Part shown: piece after piece, positions 54,475 through 64,000 of the stretch
How positions within the stretch are numbered: position 1 is the first letter of the stretch
Layout: every line of letters starts with the position of its first letter
DNA from: Spongilla lacustris
Lineage: Eukaryota > Porifera > Demospongiae > Spongillida > Spongillidae
Assembly (NCBI GenBank): GCA_949361645.1
Contig: OX442416.1
Coordinates: forward strand, 12,459,350 to 12,523,349
Length of the DNA: 64,000 nucleotides
Reading direction: 5' to 3'
The notes under the pieces: generated by a model
What the model was told of the DNA's origin: nothing
The model's database searches: none
The model's input: only the letters and a program-made list of their open reading frames with translations
Position numbers and translations under genes: made by a program

Positions 54475-55010
54475 CGGCTGTGTGTGTGGGAGCAGCTGTG
54501 TGTGAAGTAGGATGCAGCTGTGTGTGAGGGTGTTGTAAGCAGTTGTGTGTGATGGTGTTGTAAGCAATTGTGTGTGAGGGTGTTGTAAGCAGTTGTGTGT
54601 GAGGGTGTTGTAAGCAGTTTTGTGTGAGCAGTTGTGTGAGGGTGTTGTAAGCAGTTGTGTGTGAGGGTGTTGTAAGCAGTTGTGTGTGAGGGTGTTGTAA
54701 GCAGTTGTGTGTGAGGGTGTTGTAAGCAGTTGTGTGTGAGGGTGTTGTAAGCAGTTGTGTGTGAGGGTGTTGTAAGCAGTTGTGTGTGAGGGTGTTGTAA
54801 GCAGTTGTGTGTGAGGGTGTTGTAAGCAGTTGTGTGTGAGGGTGTTGTAAGCAGTTGTGTGTGAGGGTGTTGTAAGCAGTTGTGTGTGAGGGTGTTGTAA
54901 GCAGTTGTGTGTGAGGGTGTTGTAAGCAGTTGTGTGTGAGGGTGTTGTAAGCAGTTGTGTGTGAGGGTGTTGTAAGCAGTTGTGTGTGAGGGTGTTGTAA
55001 GCAATTGTGT
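54475..55010. repeat. 25-bp minisatellite (GTTGTGTGTGAGGGTGTTGTAAGCA)
   Basis: About twenty nearly identical 25-bp units, one shortened around 54620. Since 25 is not a multiple of three, the repeat reads as a 25-residue period in each antisense frame (HNCLQHPHTQLLTTPSHTTA...). That open frame is an artefact. Confidence 0.9.
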
Positions 55011-55860
55011 GAAGCAGTTGTGTGGGGGTGTAGGAATCAGTTTGTGTGGGTGTAGGAAGTATTTGTGTGGGTGTATGATGAAGTTGTGTGTGTGAGGGTG
55101 TAGAAGGCAGTTATGTGGGTGTAGGGGCAGTTGTGCATGTGTGGGTGTAGAAGATGGGCATGTATGGATGAAGGAGTGTGGTTGTATGAGGCAGATGTGT
55201 GGGTGAATGTGTAGGAGGCAGCTTTATGTGTGGGTGTAAGAATTCATTGTAAGAGTCAGTTGTATGTGAGTGTAGAAGGCAGTTGTGTATTTGTGGTTAC
55301 AGGAGGCAGTTGTGTGGGTGTAGGAGGCAGTTGTATATCTGTAGGAATAAGGGGCAGTTGTGTGTATATATGTGTAGGAAGCAGTTATGTTTGTCAGGGT
55401 GTAGGAGAATGTTGTGTGAGGGTGTAGGGGGCAGCTGTGTGTGTGAGGGTGTAGGGGGCAGCTGTGTGTGTGAGGGTGATGGAGACAGTTGTGTGTGAGG
55501 GTAATGGAGGCAGTTGTGTGTGAGGGTGATGGAGGCAGTTGTGTGTGAGGGTGATGGAGGTAGTTGTGTGGGTGTAGGGGCATTTGTGCATGTGTGGGTG
55601 TAGGTGTAGGAGGCAGCTTTGTGTGTGGGGGTAGGAATCAGTTGTGTGTGTACGAGGCAGTTGTGTGTGGGGTTGTATGAGCCAGTTGTGTGTGGGGGGT
55701 GTAAGAGTCAGTTGTATGTGTAGGTAACAGTTGTGTATTTGTGTGGGTGTAGGAATAATTTGTGTGTGTGAAGGTGTAGAAGGCAGTTGTGTGGGTGTAG
55801 GAGGCAGTTGTATATCTGTAGGTGTAGAGGGCAGTTGTGTATACATACATGTATATGTAG
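55011..55860. repeat. Degenerate GT-rich minisatellite extension
   Basis: Variants of GGTGTAGGAGGCAGTTGTGTG of uneven length, evidently decayed from the same type of unit as the neighbouring 25-bp array. Confidence 0.85.
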
Positions 55861-56786
55861 TTGTGTGGGTGTGGAAGTCACTTGTGTAAGGTGTGGGGGA
55901 AGATAGACAAGGAAGGTGATTATGTGGGGTCTGGGAGAGGGACAGTTGTGTATATGGGTGTGTTGGGATGCAGTGTGTGCTATTGCCTTATCTACTACAG
56001 CACTTTTAGACATGTTGTACACCTAAAGTTGTGCATTCTGTATTTAGTTTATTACTGTACCTAACTGATCATAATCTCTCTCCTCTTTGTGTTAGGTCTG
56101 CATTGTTTGTAATGTGAAGATGCTGACACGTAGAACACTATGGGAGCTTGCACACATCCACACAATATGTGCATTGATCTCAGCAGTGGTGGCATCATTC
56201 CACTGCTCATTGCTTAGCATTTTGTTGGCATAAGTTGACTGTCAATCATAAGTCAACATCATCAGTTGAGGGGTCAAAAGTAACTCATCAACACGTACAG
56301 CACTTCGTTTTTATGCCATTCTAAGTGTTATTGTTGTGGTTTGTAATGTATTCATGCACCTCTGATGATACACCCACTTTTGCCACGTGATGTTTACCCT
56401 TCTGCTAGCTTACAGCTGCCTCCCGCTTCTATAATATCCGACCGTATTTACTTAGATTTTTTTTCTGCACAAAGTGCAATGATCTATGTATGTAAGTAAA
56501 GTTCTAACTGTTCTTTATATGTCCTCCAAATTCTATTCACGTACGGTGTACGCGTAAAACGCCGTAAACGATTGAACGTAGCTACTCCATTTGTCGCTGA
56601 ACGGCGACATACGCTCTGAGGGAGACAATTAATTTGTCGCCGGTCAGCGACAACCGCCGTTAAAGGGTTAAGAGGAAGCATCAGCACATTAGAATAGACA
56701 TGCACTGATAAACGTAGCAAACTTCCTTTGCTAGAGGGGGTGGGTGATATACTATTCAGAAGACATCTACAATGCACAATTTGCCA
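55861..56786. other. Intergenic with one hairpin
   Basis: No gene is supported. TGTCGCTGAACGGCGACA (56592-56609) and TGTCGCCGGTCAGCGACA (56634-56651) form an 18-bp stem with one mismatch around a 24-nt loop. Each arm is itself nearly palindromic. Confidence 0.6.
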
Positions 56787-57158
56787 TTAGCTTACTAGGA
56801 CAATTTGAGGCAGCTCAGCTGGATATGAGCTGAAATCTGCTGCCAAAACCTTGGGGGGTTGATGGGCGAGAGACTGTAAGGTAATCATGGTAAAATTGCT
56901 CGGGTTGTAGAGAATAAGGTTGAACTCTGCCGAAGGATCTCTCACGTCAGGAGCTCCGTCGATCAGAACACTGTGTGAATTCACCCACAGGCTATATCCA
57001 GTGTCGTCATCGATGATGTTATAGTTTATGAAAGTTCTTGGCGGATTCTTTTTAGGGCGCTGCACGGGTAAACGAGGAGCTCTCTTCGTACAACGGCTCC
57101 TCCGGTCCTTTGGCTTTGGCTTAGTAGCGTACACGAAGATACAGAGTGCCTGGCCCAT
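56787..57158 (-). CDS. Hypothetical small protein or first exon
   Basis: A 123-codon frame from ATG at 57158. It has a basic Arg/Lys/Pro-rich segment (residues ~13-42), then FINYNIIDDDTGYSLWVNSH and LILYNPSNFTMITLQSL. Near its end CCTA/GTAAGC could be a splice donor (~56793), so this may be the first exon of a longer gene. An AT-rich TATAAATATATT lies directly upstream. I recognise no domain. Composition looks coding, but there is no second line of evidence. Confidence 0.3.
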   Translation of the reverse strand: MGQALCIFVYATKPKPKDRRSRCTKRAPRLPVQRPKKNPPRTFINYNIIDDDTGYSLWVNSHSVLIDGAPDVRDPSAEFNLILYNPSNFTMITLQSLAHQPPKVLAADFSSYPAELPQIVLVS

Positions 57159-57159
57159 G

Positions 57160-57835
57160 TAATATATTTATACTTTAGTGAGATAAAAAAAAGTTGCGAT
57201 AGCTTAATAAAAATAACATGTAATAATTATCGAATATATACTCGTTTGGGGGTGGGGAATACCCCTTTGCCATATCACATTACGTGTGTACTCATAATTG
57301 CGTCGCAATGATATGCATGCACTATTGTTCTATAAATACTCATATACATGTATAAAACGTGATATGCATCTCGTATACTTTAGGCTTATTAATAATATAA
57401 TTATGGATATTATAAATAATAATTATTTTATACTTTATGCGGTAGGTGCATGCTTAGCTAGGTTTGATCAATATCAACTCAGTAATTAAATAAATGAAGG
57501 CATTGGAAAGAGGTGAAAGTGCATGATATTTATTGTCATATATATAGTTGTTATCAATGATGGTACATGCACATGAACGTATGCATGCGCATAGTATGAC
57601 TGTGTTTCTGCTGGTACATGTCGTGTGCTAAATGTGGGAGGGGAGGGATAGTACACACAGTCATGTGCTACGCATGCATTGATTCTGCTATCGTGTACAT
57701 ATCCCATTTCCGTATAGTGATCGTGATGTGAGTTTACATGCATGGCAATGTCACATGCTAGCGATTGGCCACGGGTTATTAGCCTTTCAAGCCATGCATT
57801 CATGCATGCATACCTTTATGCATGGCAGCATGTGT
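57160..57835. other. Intergenic, nothing supported
   Basis: AT-rich, with several ATGCATGC-type palindromic words. Confidence 0.5.
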
Positions 57836-58082
57836 TTGGCACTACATTGTACACAATGTGTCGGCGAATGAATAGCATAAAAACTGATTTGTATAGCGAG
57901 CGGCGCTAGATGTGCTAGTCACTGTGCAACATAGCCTTGCATATAGCTACACCCTCCATCCACGCTTGCGTGACGCGTATATACTTGCGTATAGCTTGTA
58001 CTTGTACATCCTTTTTACACGTATACAAATATGACTGAAAACTTATCAACGCCACCCGGTAAACCCTCCGTAAACCTCTCTC

Positions 58083-58119
<37 letters not shown>

Positions 58120-58445
58120 CCACCTCCCTCCTCGCTCTTCATGCAGTGTTCTTATTCAAACAACACACGTAATGGAAATTGACAGTGTGGTATGACGTAA
58201 TATATACACAGCCACAACGAGCAAAACAGCGTAGTGCAGTAACGCAATGTTCACAGGTACGACGAGCAAACAACGTGGTGCAGTGGGACAAAGATGCACC
58301 ATCTGCATAAATGTCATACATTTAATATATGATGGCTGCCATACTTCACTTCAATTCTCCGGCCAGAACCCTGCCTTCATAGTGACACCGATGTGGACAT
58401 TAACTTACGCAGGATGTATAACAAAATCATTGTAACGTGTTGTAA
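57836..58445. repeat. Dispersed repeat copy B (partner 49977-50455)
   Basis: It is collinear with copy A in the same orientation, with an extra ~50-bp ACGAGCAAAACAGCGTAGTGCAG-type duplication (58217-58280) and its own poly(C) run at 58087-58116. Confidence 0.85.
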
Positions 58446-59500
58446 TTCTGACTTATTTGCGCCTTACACCTCGCTCGACGTACCTGTCCACACATTGCCT
58501 GTGCACATTACGTCATTGCACATTGCGTCAGATATACATTGTTTGAGTGCACTACATGTAAGAACACTGATGGGCGGTTAAATTAAAAATAGGGGGTTTG
58601 TCATTATAACCACGCCTATGTATACCGGTATACATGTATACATCCCTTATGATTACATACAAATATCAGTGGCGCAAGAGAAAAGTGTTCTCAGGCTATA
58701 GATAGCTAGCTATAATGTGTTTGTGCGACAACAGGAGAATCATAAATTGTTCAATTGCAGAGGAGGGACTGCTGCCCATTGATAAAGTCATTATGCGAGG
58801 TACGTTCTCGATCTCGGCGACGTATACGTAGTTGAATATACATTCTGATACAGCGGATCGAAGAACAGCGCGGGGTATAGTGCAATTGCAAGGTTGAAGT
58901 TGAGGACAAAGTTATTCCAGACGTAAGTTTTTTGCAAGTAATACCAGACTATACACAGCTATATTTCATAGTACGCTAAGCTATAGCTATAGCTATAACT
59001 TATAGCCTAGCATGGCTTGTAGCTTTCATGCAAAGATGCGCAGTTACATGTTATATAAGTGGAGTGTGTACATTCCAATCGTTAAAAGATGCGTTACTCA
59101 CGTGTCATGATTATGATGAAATGCATACACTATTACCCAGTCACATGATCATGTGACACTCATAAAATCATCGTAAACATGCGCGCTTATGCGGATGTGG
59201 GATACCCACATGCGATTCATGACTGGGCTATGAATTTGATTCTAACATTTTCAATTGGCAAACCAACAGCTTTGCGTTTGCGAACATTATATAGTGCATT
59301 CAACTATACATGTTATAATAGATATCTATGGCAGACTCAACCTCCATCTAGTGAGGGCCGATGCCCTACCAGATGTATTTTGAATTAACTATACATGTAC
59401 ATAGGCTATGTTCAAGATTGTACCCATGTGTATGTATTGTACTTGATTATTTTATAATAATAGTAGCAACATGCAATCTCTCAAAATGCTGCCAAAGCAA
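58446..59500. other. Intergenic, nothing supported
   Basis: AT-rich. An AGCTATAGCTATAGCTATA-type patch occurs at 58980-58997. The sequence is otherwise unremarkable. Confidence 0.5.
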
Positions 59501-59511
59501 TTGAGGTAGTC

Positions 59512-60800
59512 ATGGCTTCCTCACCTTCTCAGAGAACTTTATCCAAGAGGTTGGACACCCAATTTTTTCAGACCTTGCTACATGTAGTTTACTCCTCACC
59601 TGCTGACAATGCTCGAATCCTCTCTATGTCATTGGCGAGATCAGTGGCTATAGGGCCATCATGGGAAGAGAAAATGTCCAGATATTGTAAGTTAGTACAA
59701 TTGCAGGTTTGTCACATATAAACTGATATTTTTTTGGTGCCGTTTATTATAACACTCGCTCCACCCAGCCTGGGTTCCCACTTTATGCAGCCATTGATGT
59801 TTCTGGCAGTACTACCTGGAGTCGAGCTCAACTGGGCCTGAAATTTGGAGGCATAGGTCTCCACTCTAACTCATACCATGCACGCTGCTGCTCAATTCAT
59901 TGCATCACTGATGTCCTCAGGTTTTGGCTATGCATGCAGAGGACTATCGACTCCAATAAGCTGTTGCTACATACAGCTCACAAGTGTCTGTGTCTGAGGC
60001 TATCACCATTGCCTCTTCTATTACACAGAAGTTCTTGTCAGGAAAGGTTGAAGAATGACTATATATTCAAATCACTGATGGAGTCCTCCTCCTCAGCAAA
60101 TAATGCACACCTTTAATTTTTATCAGTGTCTGCTCCTCATGCAGCCTCTTGGCTGTCAGTGATCCCTTCTGTTGCACCTGGAGTCAAATGAATACCAGGC
60201 TGCATTGGTATGGTGGCTAGGATTGGGCATCAAGGGATGTGCCCTTTCTGCCCCGAAATTGCCCTTGATTCCCTTTGGCCATCATGCAGTGACCTACAAA
60301 CATGGAGGAGATGTGCAACTTCCTGAGGGATGTTGTTGCTGACCTCTGCCGTCATGCTCAATTAAGTGTGGGGGTGGAGAAGGGGCATGGGCTTACTAGA
60401 GATCATAGCGATACTCGACCTGCTGATATCCTCATTGCTGGATGTGACAGAGGCAAACTAGCTGCACTGGATATCACAATGTCATCACCCCTCACCCCTG
60501 CCATCTTGGGAGAATCAAGCAAAATGGCGGGTGCAGCAGCCCTTGCTGCTGAAACTCATAAACATCTTTCTGATGGTTCAAAATGCCTAAAGTTGCATAG
60601 GGTGGACCTGCATTCCTGTAATTGTGGAAATGTAATGCAGTTCGGGAAAGGAGGCCAAGCAAATGTTTCAAGACTGTCATCCAACCTGGCCATCAGCTTT
60701 GGTAGACATTTATGGCACAGCCAGGCTAAACATTACCCTAGTCAGGTCCATTGCCAGAGCCATCCTGGCAAGGGATCTTCATCCTTCATGACTTTGCATG
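59512..60800 (+). mobile_element. LINE-type retrotransposon, 3' half
   Basis: Family landmarks on the + strand: a scrap like LVRSVA-AIMGRE (~59640), GLKFGGIGLHSNSYHARC (~59850), QERLKNDYIFKSLME and the HH(A)VT region (~60290). A 179-codon frame from 60302 follows, with LRDVVADLCRHAQLSVGVE, TRPADILIAGCDRGKLAALD, ITMSSPLTPAILGES and GAAALAAETHKH. The family's usual ending lies in the next frame, because of a shift near 60600 (GWTCIP, GKEAKQMF, LVRSIARAILARD). The order matches the LINE at 47.4-49.1 kb. It is inactive and 5'-truncated. Confidence 0.8.
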
Positions 60801-61706
60801 TGCGTGTGTTGTCAGTAGTGTATGATAATTATTATGATTAAGCATAATAACATACATTACTCAGTCCTGGGCACTTTTGCTAGAGAATATTGCCTTGTTT
60901 TGAGGACAGTGACGCAAATTAACATTTCTATGCAAGTGTTATAGTATTCATTTTTTTTACTATAAACGATAAATAATAGTAATGGATAAGACTGGTTAGA
61001 TACACAAACATGTATAGCACAAAAACACAAGTAAACAATACGTCCTGCTCCACGCTGGTGGTGCTCTCTATGATTAAGCATGATCAGTGGTTGTGGCTTA
61101 ACATCTTCCTATCTGCTCACATGCATTTTAACTCTATTTATACAATGTAGATCTTAAAATATTTTTACTCCTTTGGCTTTCAGTAGTGTGCGTTATGCAC
61201 CTTTTGTGATAACTGTAGTGAATGATGAGCCATTAAAAAAAATGCAAATGTGACAATATGCAAATGTGACAAATGGTATGCAAAAATCGAATATTATATT
61301 TATTGAAGTGCATGTTATGGTAGGCCATGGCCATAAAAGAAACAATAATTTATTCATCTTCAATTCATCATACTTATCATTACATCTTCTAGCACGCAGT
61401 GCTCATTAATCATGTCTAATTTAGACATTGTCATGTATCGGTTATTTTAGTGCATGCACTCCGGCATAGTTTTTTTATTTTTAGCATGCAATGCTTAGAG
61501 GACAAATAATTTTCATCATTTAAAAAAAGAGATTCACACTGTACCAACCAAAGATGTATAAATCTGCCCACAAAAATTGCAACAAGAAAGTACATGTACA
61601 TGTACATCATTATTGCATTTTCCAGAAGAAATGAAAGCTCCCTCCACTGAATAGAAAGCAGCCATATTATGTATAAATGTATACACGACTGTATAATATT
61701 GCACAT
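60801..61706. other. Intergenic; likely 3' flank of the SH2 gene
   Basis: AT-rich with no supported exon. A TTTATT (AATAAA on the - strand) near 61348 could end the SH2 gene transcript. An ACATGTACATGTACAT run lies at 61591-61606. Confidence 0.4.
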
Positions 61707-63559
61707 TTATACATAATTAACAGGATATTTAAGTGTAATGCCATGATAACCGTCCACTGTAAATGTGTGTTCTGAATAGTACATCACCAGATCCTTTAAA
61801 GCAGAAAACATTATATGCTGACCATCCAATCGATGTTTTCTTGATGAGTTTTCAGTAAGAACCTTAATGTGGAGGATGTTTTCTCCACACCTGCTCAATA
61901 GATAGAAAATGTCAACAGGAAAACAAGTTAAACAGATGTATGCAATGTGTGCTTACATGTATATGCATGTACATACATGTACAGCATTATAAACTACCTA
62001 GTACATAGTTCATGTTGGGTAGCTGCTGATGTCTGGTGGCATACTATGCTCCAGCTAATCAAAAGCTTGTGCTTTTAACCTTGGCTGCTATACTTACAAT
62101 GTATTATCAGTCTTAATTACCATTAAGCCTTAATGTTATCTCAGCCTACTTGTTACAATCAATCAAGGTTTCCAGCACATTGATGTGATGCCAATTCTTG
62201 ATGGCGGGGGAGGGGGGGGGGGGGGGGGGGGTGATGACACCATTTAGCAGATTGTTTTGGTTATAAAAGCTATAATACAATGACTATGGTATGAAATTTT
62301 GCAGTAGCCTCTTAATTATTCATCATTATCACTTTAACATTAGTTTTGATTTATATTAGGATTTTTGTTGTTTTCGAAATTATTGTGTAATTTATATAAG
62401 GACAACTTAACGAAACAACTTTTAAAGATATGCACACTGTGTTACAAAAAATTGTATTATAATAATGTTGATGTAAAGAAATTTTGATTAAAATATAATA
62501 CTTAATTTAATATTTGGTACCGAAAAATGCAAGCAAATATAATACTTCTACACTGATGTTAGTAAACATTAGAATTAATTGTAACATTCATGCAATTGTC
62601 CACACAGCACACTGATGATTATATTCTTACATCAAGTGGATAGTGTGATTGTGGCTCTCAGTTTGGTGTGGGTCAGGATTAATGAGAATGGGACGACATA
62701 GAAAAGTTCCATCCTCTCTGCCTCTCAGTACTCGTAAAGCTGTAGAGCTGTGTGCAATTGAATACAATTCAATTCAGATCAACCTATAGCTAATCAGAAG
62801 TTCATATGGTACATATACGTAGAAGCAACTTTTTAATAACTGTGGGTACTGTGATTATTAAATAATAATGCTCGGGGAATGGTGCAGGTTATGCCATGGA
62901 CATGGCCTTGAAAATGAACAGTGAAATAACTATAATTGTAGTGCTAGTCATGACTGACAGCACAGCATTGATGAGATTATACCCACCTTGCCATGAAATT
63001 TTTGAACCCAGTATGTGTGGTGCATAATATCACATTGCGATCTTTAATACGTACACATGATAATCTTTTTTTTTGTATACAGAATGTACAAGCACACTTG
63101 ATCTTTCAATGCACATGTACTTACTGATCAACGTGGCAGTACCACATCTCCATTTTTGAATGTGGTCTGTGCTGTTTGTAGAGCAATATAAACATGTAGT
63201 GAGCTAGTGCATGTAGCAGATAAAATCAACACCATGGTTCTAAATTTTGGTATGCATAAGGGCTGTTAAACTGTGTAGTTATAATGATCCAAATTATAAC
63301 TTGATTTTAGACATAGCAGACAATTGAAACATACCACTTTCCTTGGTGGAAGCGGAGGAGGTGTTTTAACATCACAAGATGAAGGTGACGTGGCCTGTGA
63401 GTTCACTGTGTCACAAGGTGACCTTTCATGTCTAACTGGAGAAGGTGGTGGTGAAGGAGAGGGTCTGGCCACCTTTGTCCTTGAATCGACTACTCTGGCA
63501 GGCCTCGGGGGAATGGGTGGGGGCACATCTGACTTTGCAGCTGCACTGCTGGGTTCAAC
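61707..63559 (-). CDS. Proline-rich SH2-domain adaptor, C-terminal exons
   Basis: Four - strand exons fit with GT-AG ends and matching phases: 63559-63335, 63171-63125 (47 nt), 62747-62631, 61890-61707 (stop). They encode 190 residues. The first is a Ser/Pro-rich linker with two SH3-binding-type motifs, PPPIPPRP and PPPLPPRK. Then one SH2 domain: EMWYCHVD start, LRVLRGREDGTFLCR (FLVR-type phosphotyrosine pocket, Arg kept), NHTIHLMCG, ILHIKV (beta-D His), FSALKDLVMYYSEH and TLKYPV. The protein ends nine residues later. A C-terminal SH2 after Pro-rich sequence fits BLNK/SLP-76-type adaptors; similarity to the last SH2 of PI3K p85 is also good, so the subfamily is open. It would link tyrosine-phosphorylated receptors to SH3 proteins in the cytoplasm. 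The 5' exons lie beyond the window. Confidence 0.85.
62204..62231 (+). repeat. Poly(G) run in an SH2-gene intron
   Basis: GGCGGGGGAGG followed by about 20 consecutive G, in the intron between the last two SH2-coding exons. Confidence 0.9.
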
Positions 63560-64000
63560 CTTGGTGGATGACAAATGAGTAAAAAATACACAAATATTCT
63601 TCCCTGCCACACTATGTGAATACACAAACAAGTGTATATATCAATGCAGTGCAGCAGGTCTATTGTGATGGGCAGGCCGGCATGTCCGTTGATTGTAGTA
63701 TGCATGCATGATTATAAAACATGAACAGACTGAACTACTGATCAGAAGCTGAGCCAAGCATATAATCTTTTTAAAATAGTCTTTTCGCTACATGTAACCC
63801 TTTTTGTAGTGTGTTTTGAATGCTCATTTGAAATGCAAGGATGCTTTGACTGCCATGACAAGGGGCTGATCTACTATGGTTCACCTGTACGCCGGTGAAC
63901 CCGCCTTCCATTTTAATGTTTCGATCTAATTGTTGTTACCCATAAACACATTAGTGTTTTATTGGCGATTTTATTTTTTTCTTATTTAGTCAGTTTCAAT
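63560..64000. other. Intron of the SH2 gene (window edge)
   Basis: No further exon is recognised to the window end. The acceptor at 63560-63561 (CCACCAAG) has a modest pyrimidine tract. Confidence 0.5.

Noticed and set aside
54438..55004. 188-codon HNCLQHPHTQLLTTPSHTTA repeat protein
   Set aside because: Product of the 25-bp GT-rich minisatellite; the residue period equals the DNA period times three, with no flanking coding signal.
62987..63041. Alternative SH2 start exon reading YWVQKFHGK
   Set aside because: Its phase does not fit either neighbour. The 47-nt exon 63125-63171 (EMWYCHVD) fits both phases and the SH2 alignment.

Overview
The window reads as nuclear DNA of an early-branching animal, most likely a marine demosponge. 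Genes are split by short GT-AG introns, the AT-rich non-coding DNA carries many copies of the palindrome TACATGTA, and decayed animal-type transposons are everywhere. The sponge assignment is inference. It rests on the proteins (a YHYH/mucin-like receptor with a juxtamembrane module I associate with sponge membrane proteins, an SH2 adaptor, RIC1) and on general genome style. Nothing in the window is prokaryotic.

Three host loci can be supported by splice phase and protein similarity. (1) 256-21140, + strand: the last eight exons of RIC1, the Golgi RAB6 exchange-factor subunit, ending in a conserved C-terminus. A 12.9 kb intron before the last exon has filled with mobile DNA: a gypsy-type LTR element with a large internal deletion, a DIRS-like gag fragment, a Tc1-like element with a triplicated DNA-binding segment, and an unidentified antisense ORF. 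(2) 37548-46814: two divergently transcribed, nearly identical YHYH-domain genes. The left one ends in a GPI-anchor-type tail. The right one continues into about 860 residues of Thr/Ser repeats, a Cys-containing module, a transmembrane helix and a Tyr-containing cytoplasmic tail. (3) 61707-63559, - strand: the C-terminal four exons of a proline-rich SH2 adaptor.

Between these loci the DNA is mostly repeats. There is a ~3 kb fold-back palindrome (22.1-25.1 kb) whose centre is a minisatellite that switches strand, with a gene-like fragment in its left arm. There is also a TIR-bounded element with CCTAGG-rich minisatellite ends (30.3-32.2 kb), hairpin-type MITEs, (CA)n and GT-rich arrays, and at least ten long poly(G)/poly(C) runs. 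Pieces of one LINE family occur in both orientations from 36 to 61 kb. One assembly gap of 200 N lies at 49772-49971.

The three host loci have no known direct functional link. The receptor tail and the SH2 adaptor 15 kb away could in principle belong to one signalling pathway, but that is speculation. The most interesting system here is the divergent pair of YHYH surface proteins that share an ectodomain and differ in their membrane anchor.
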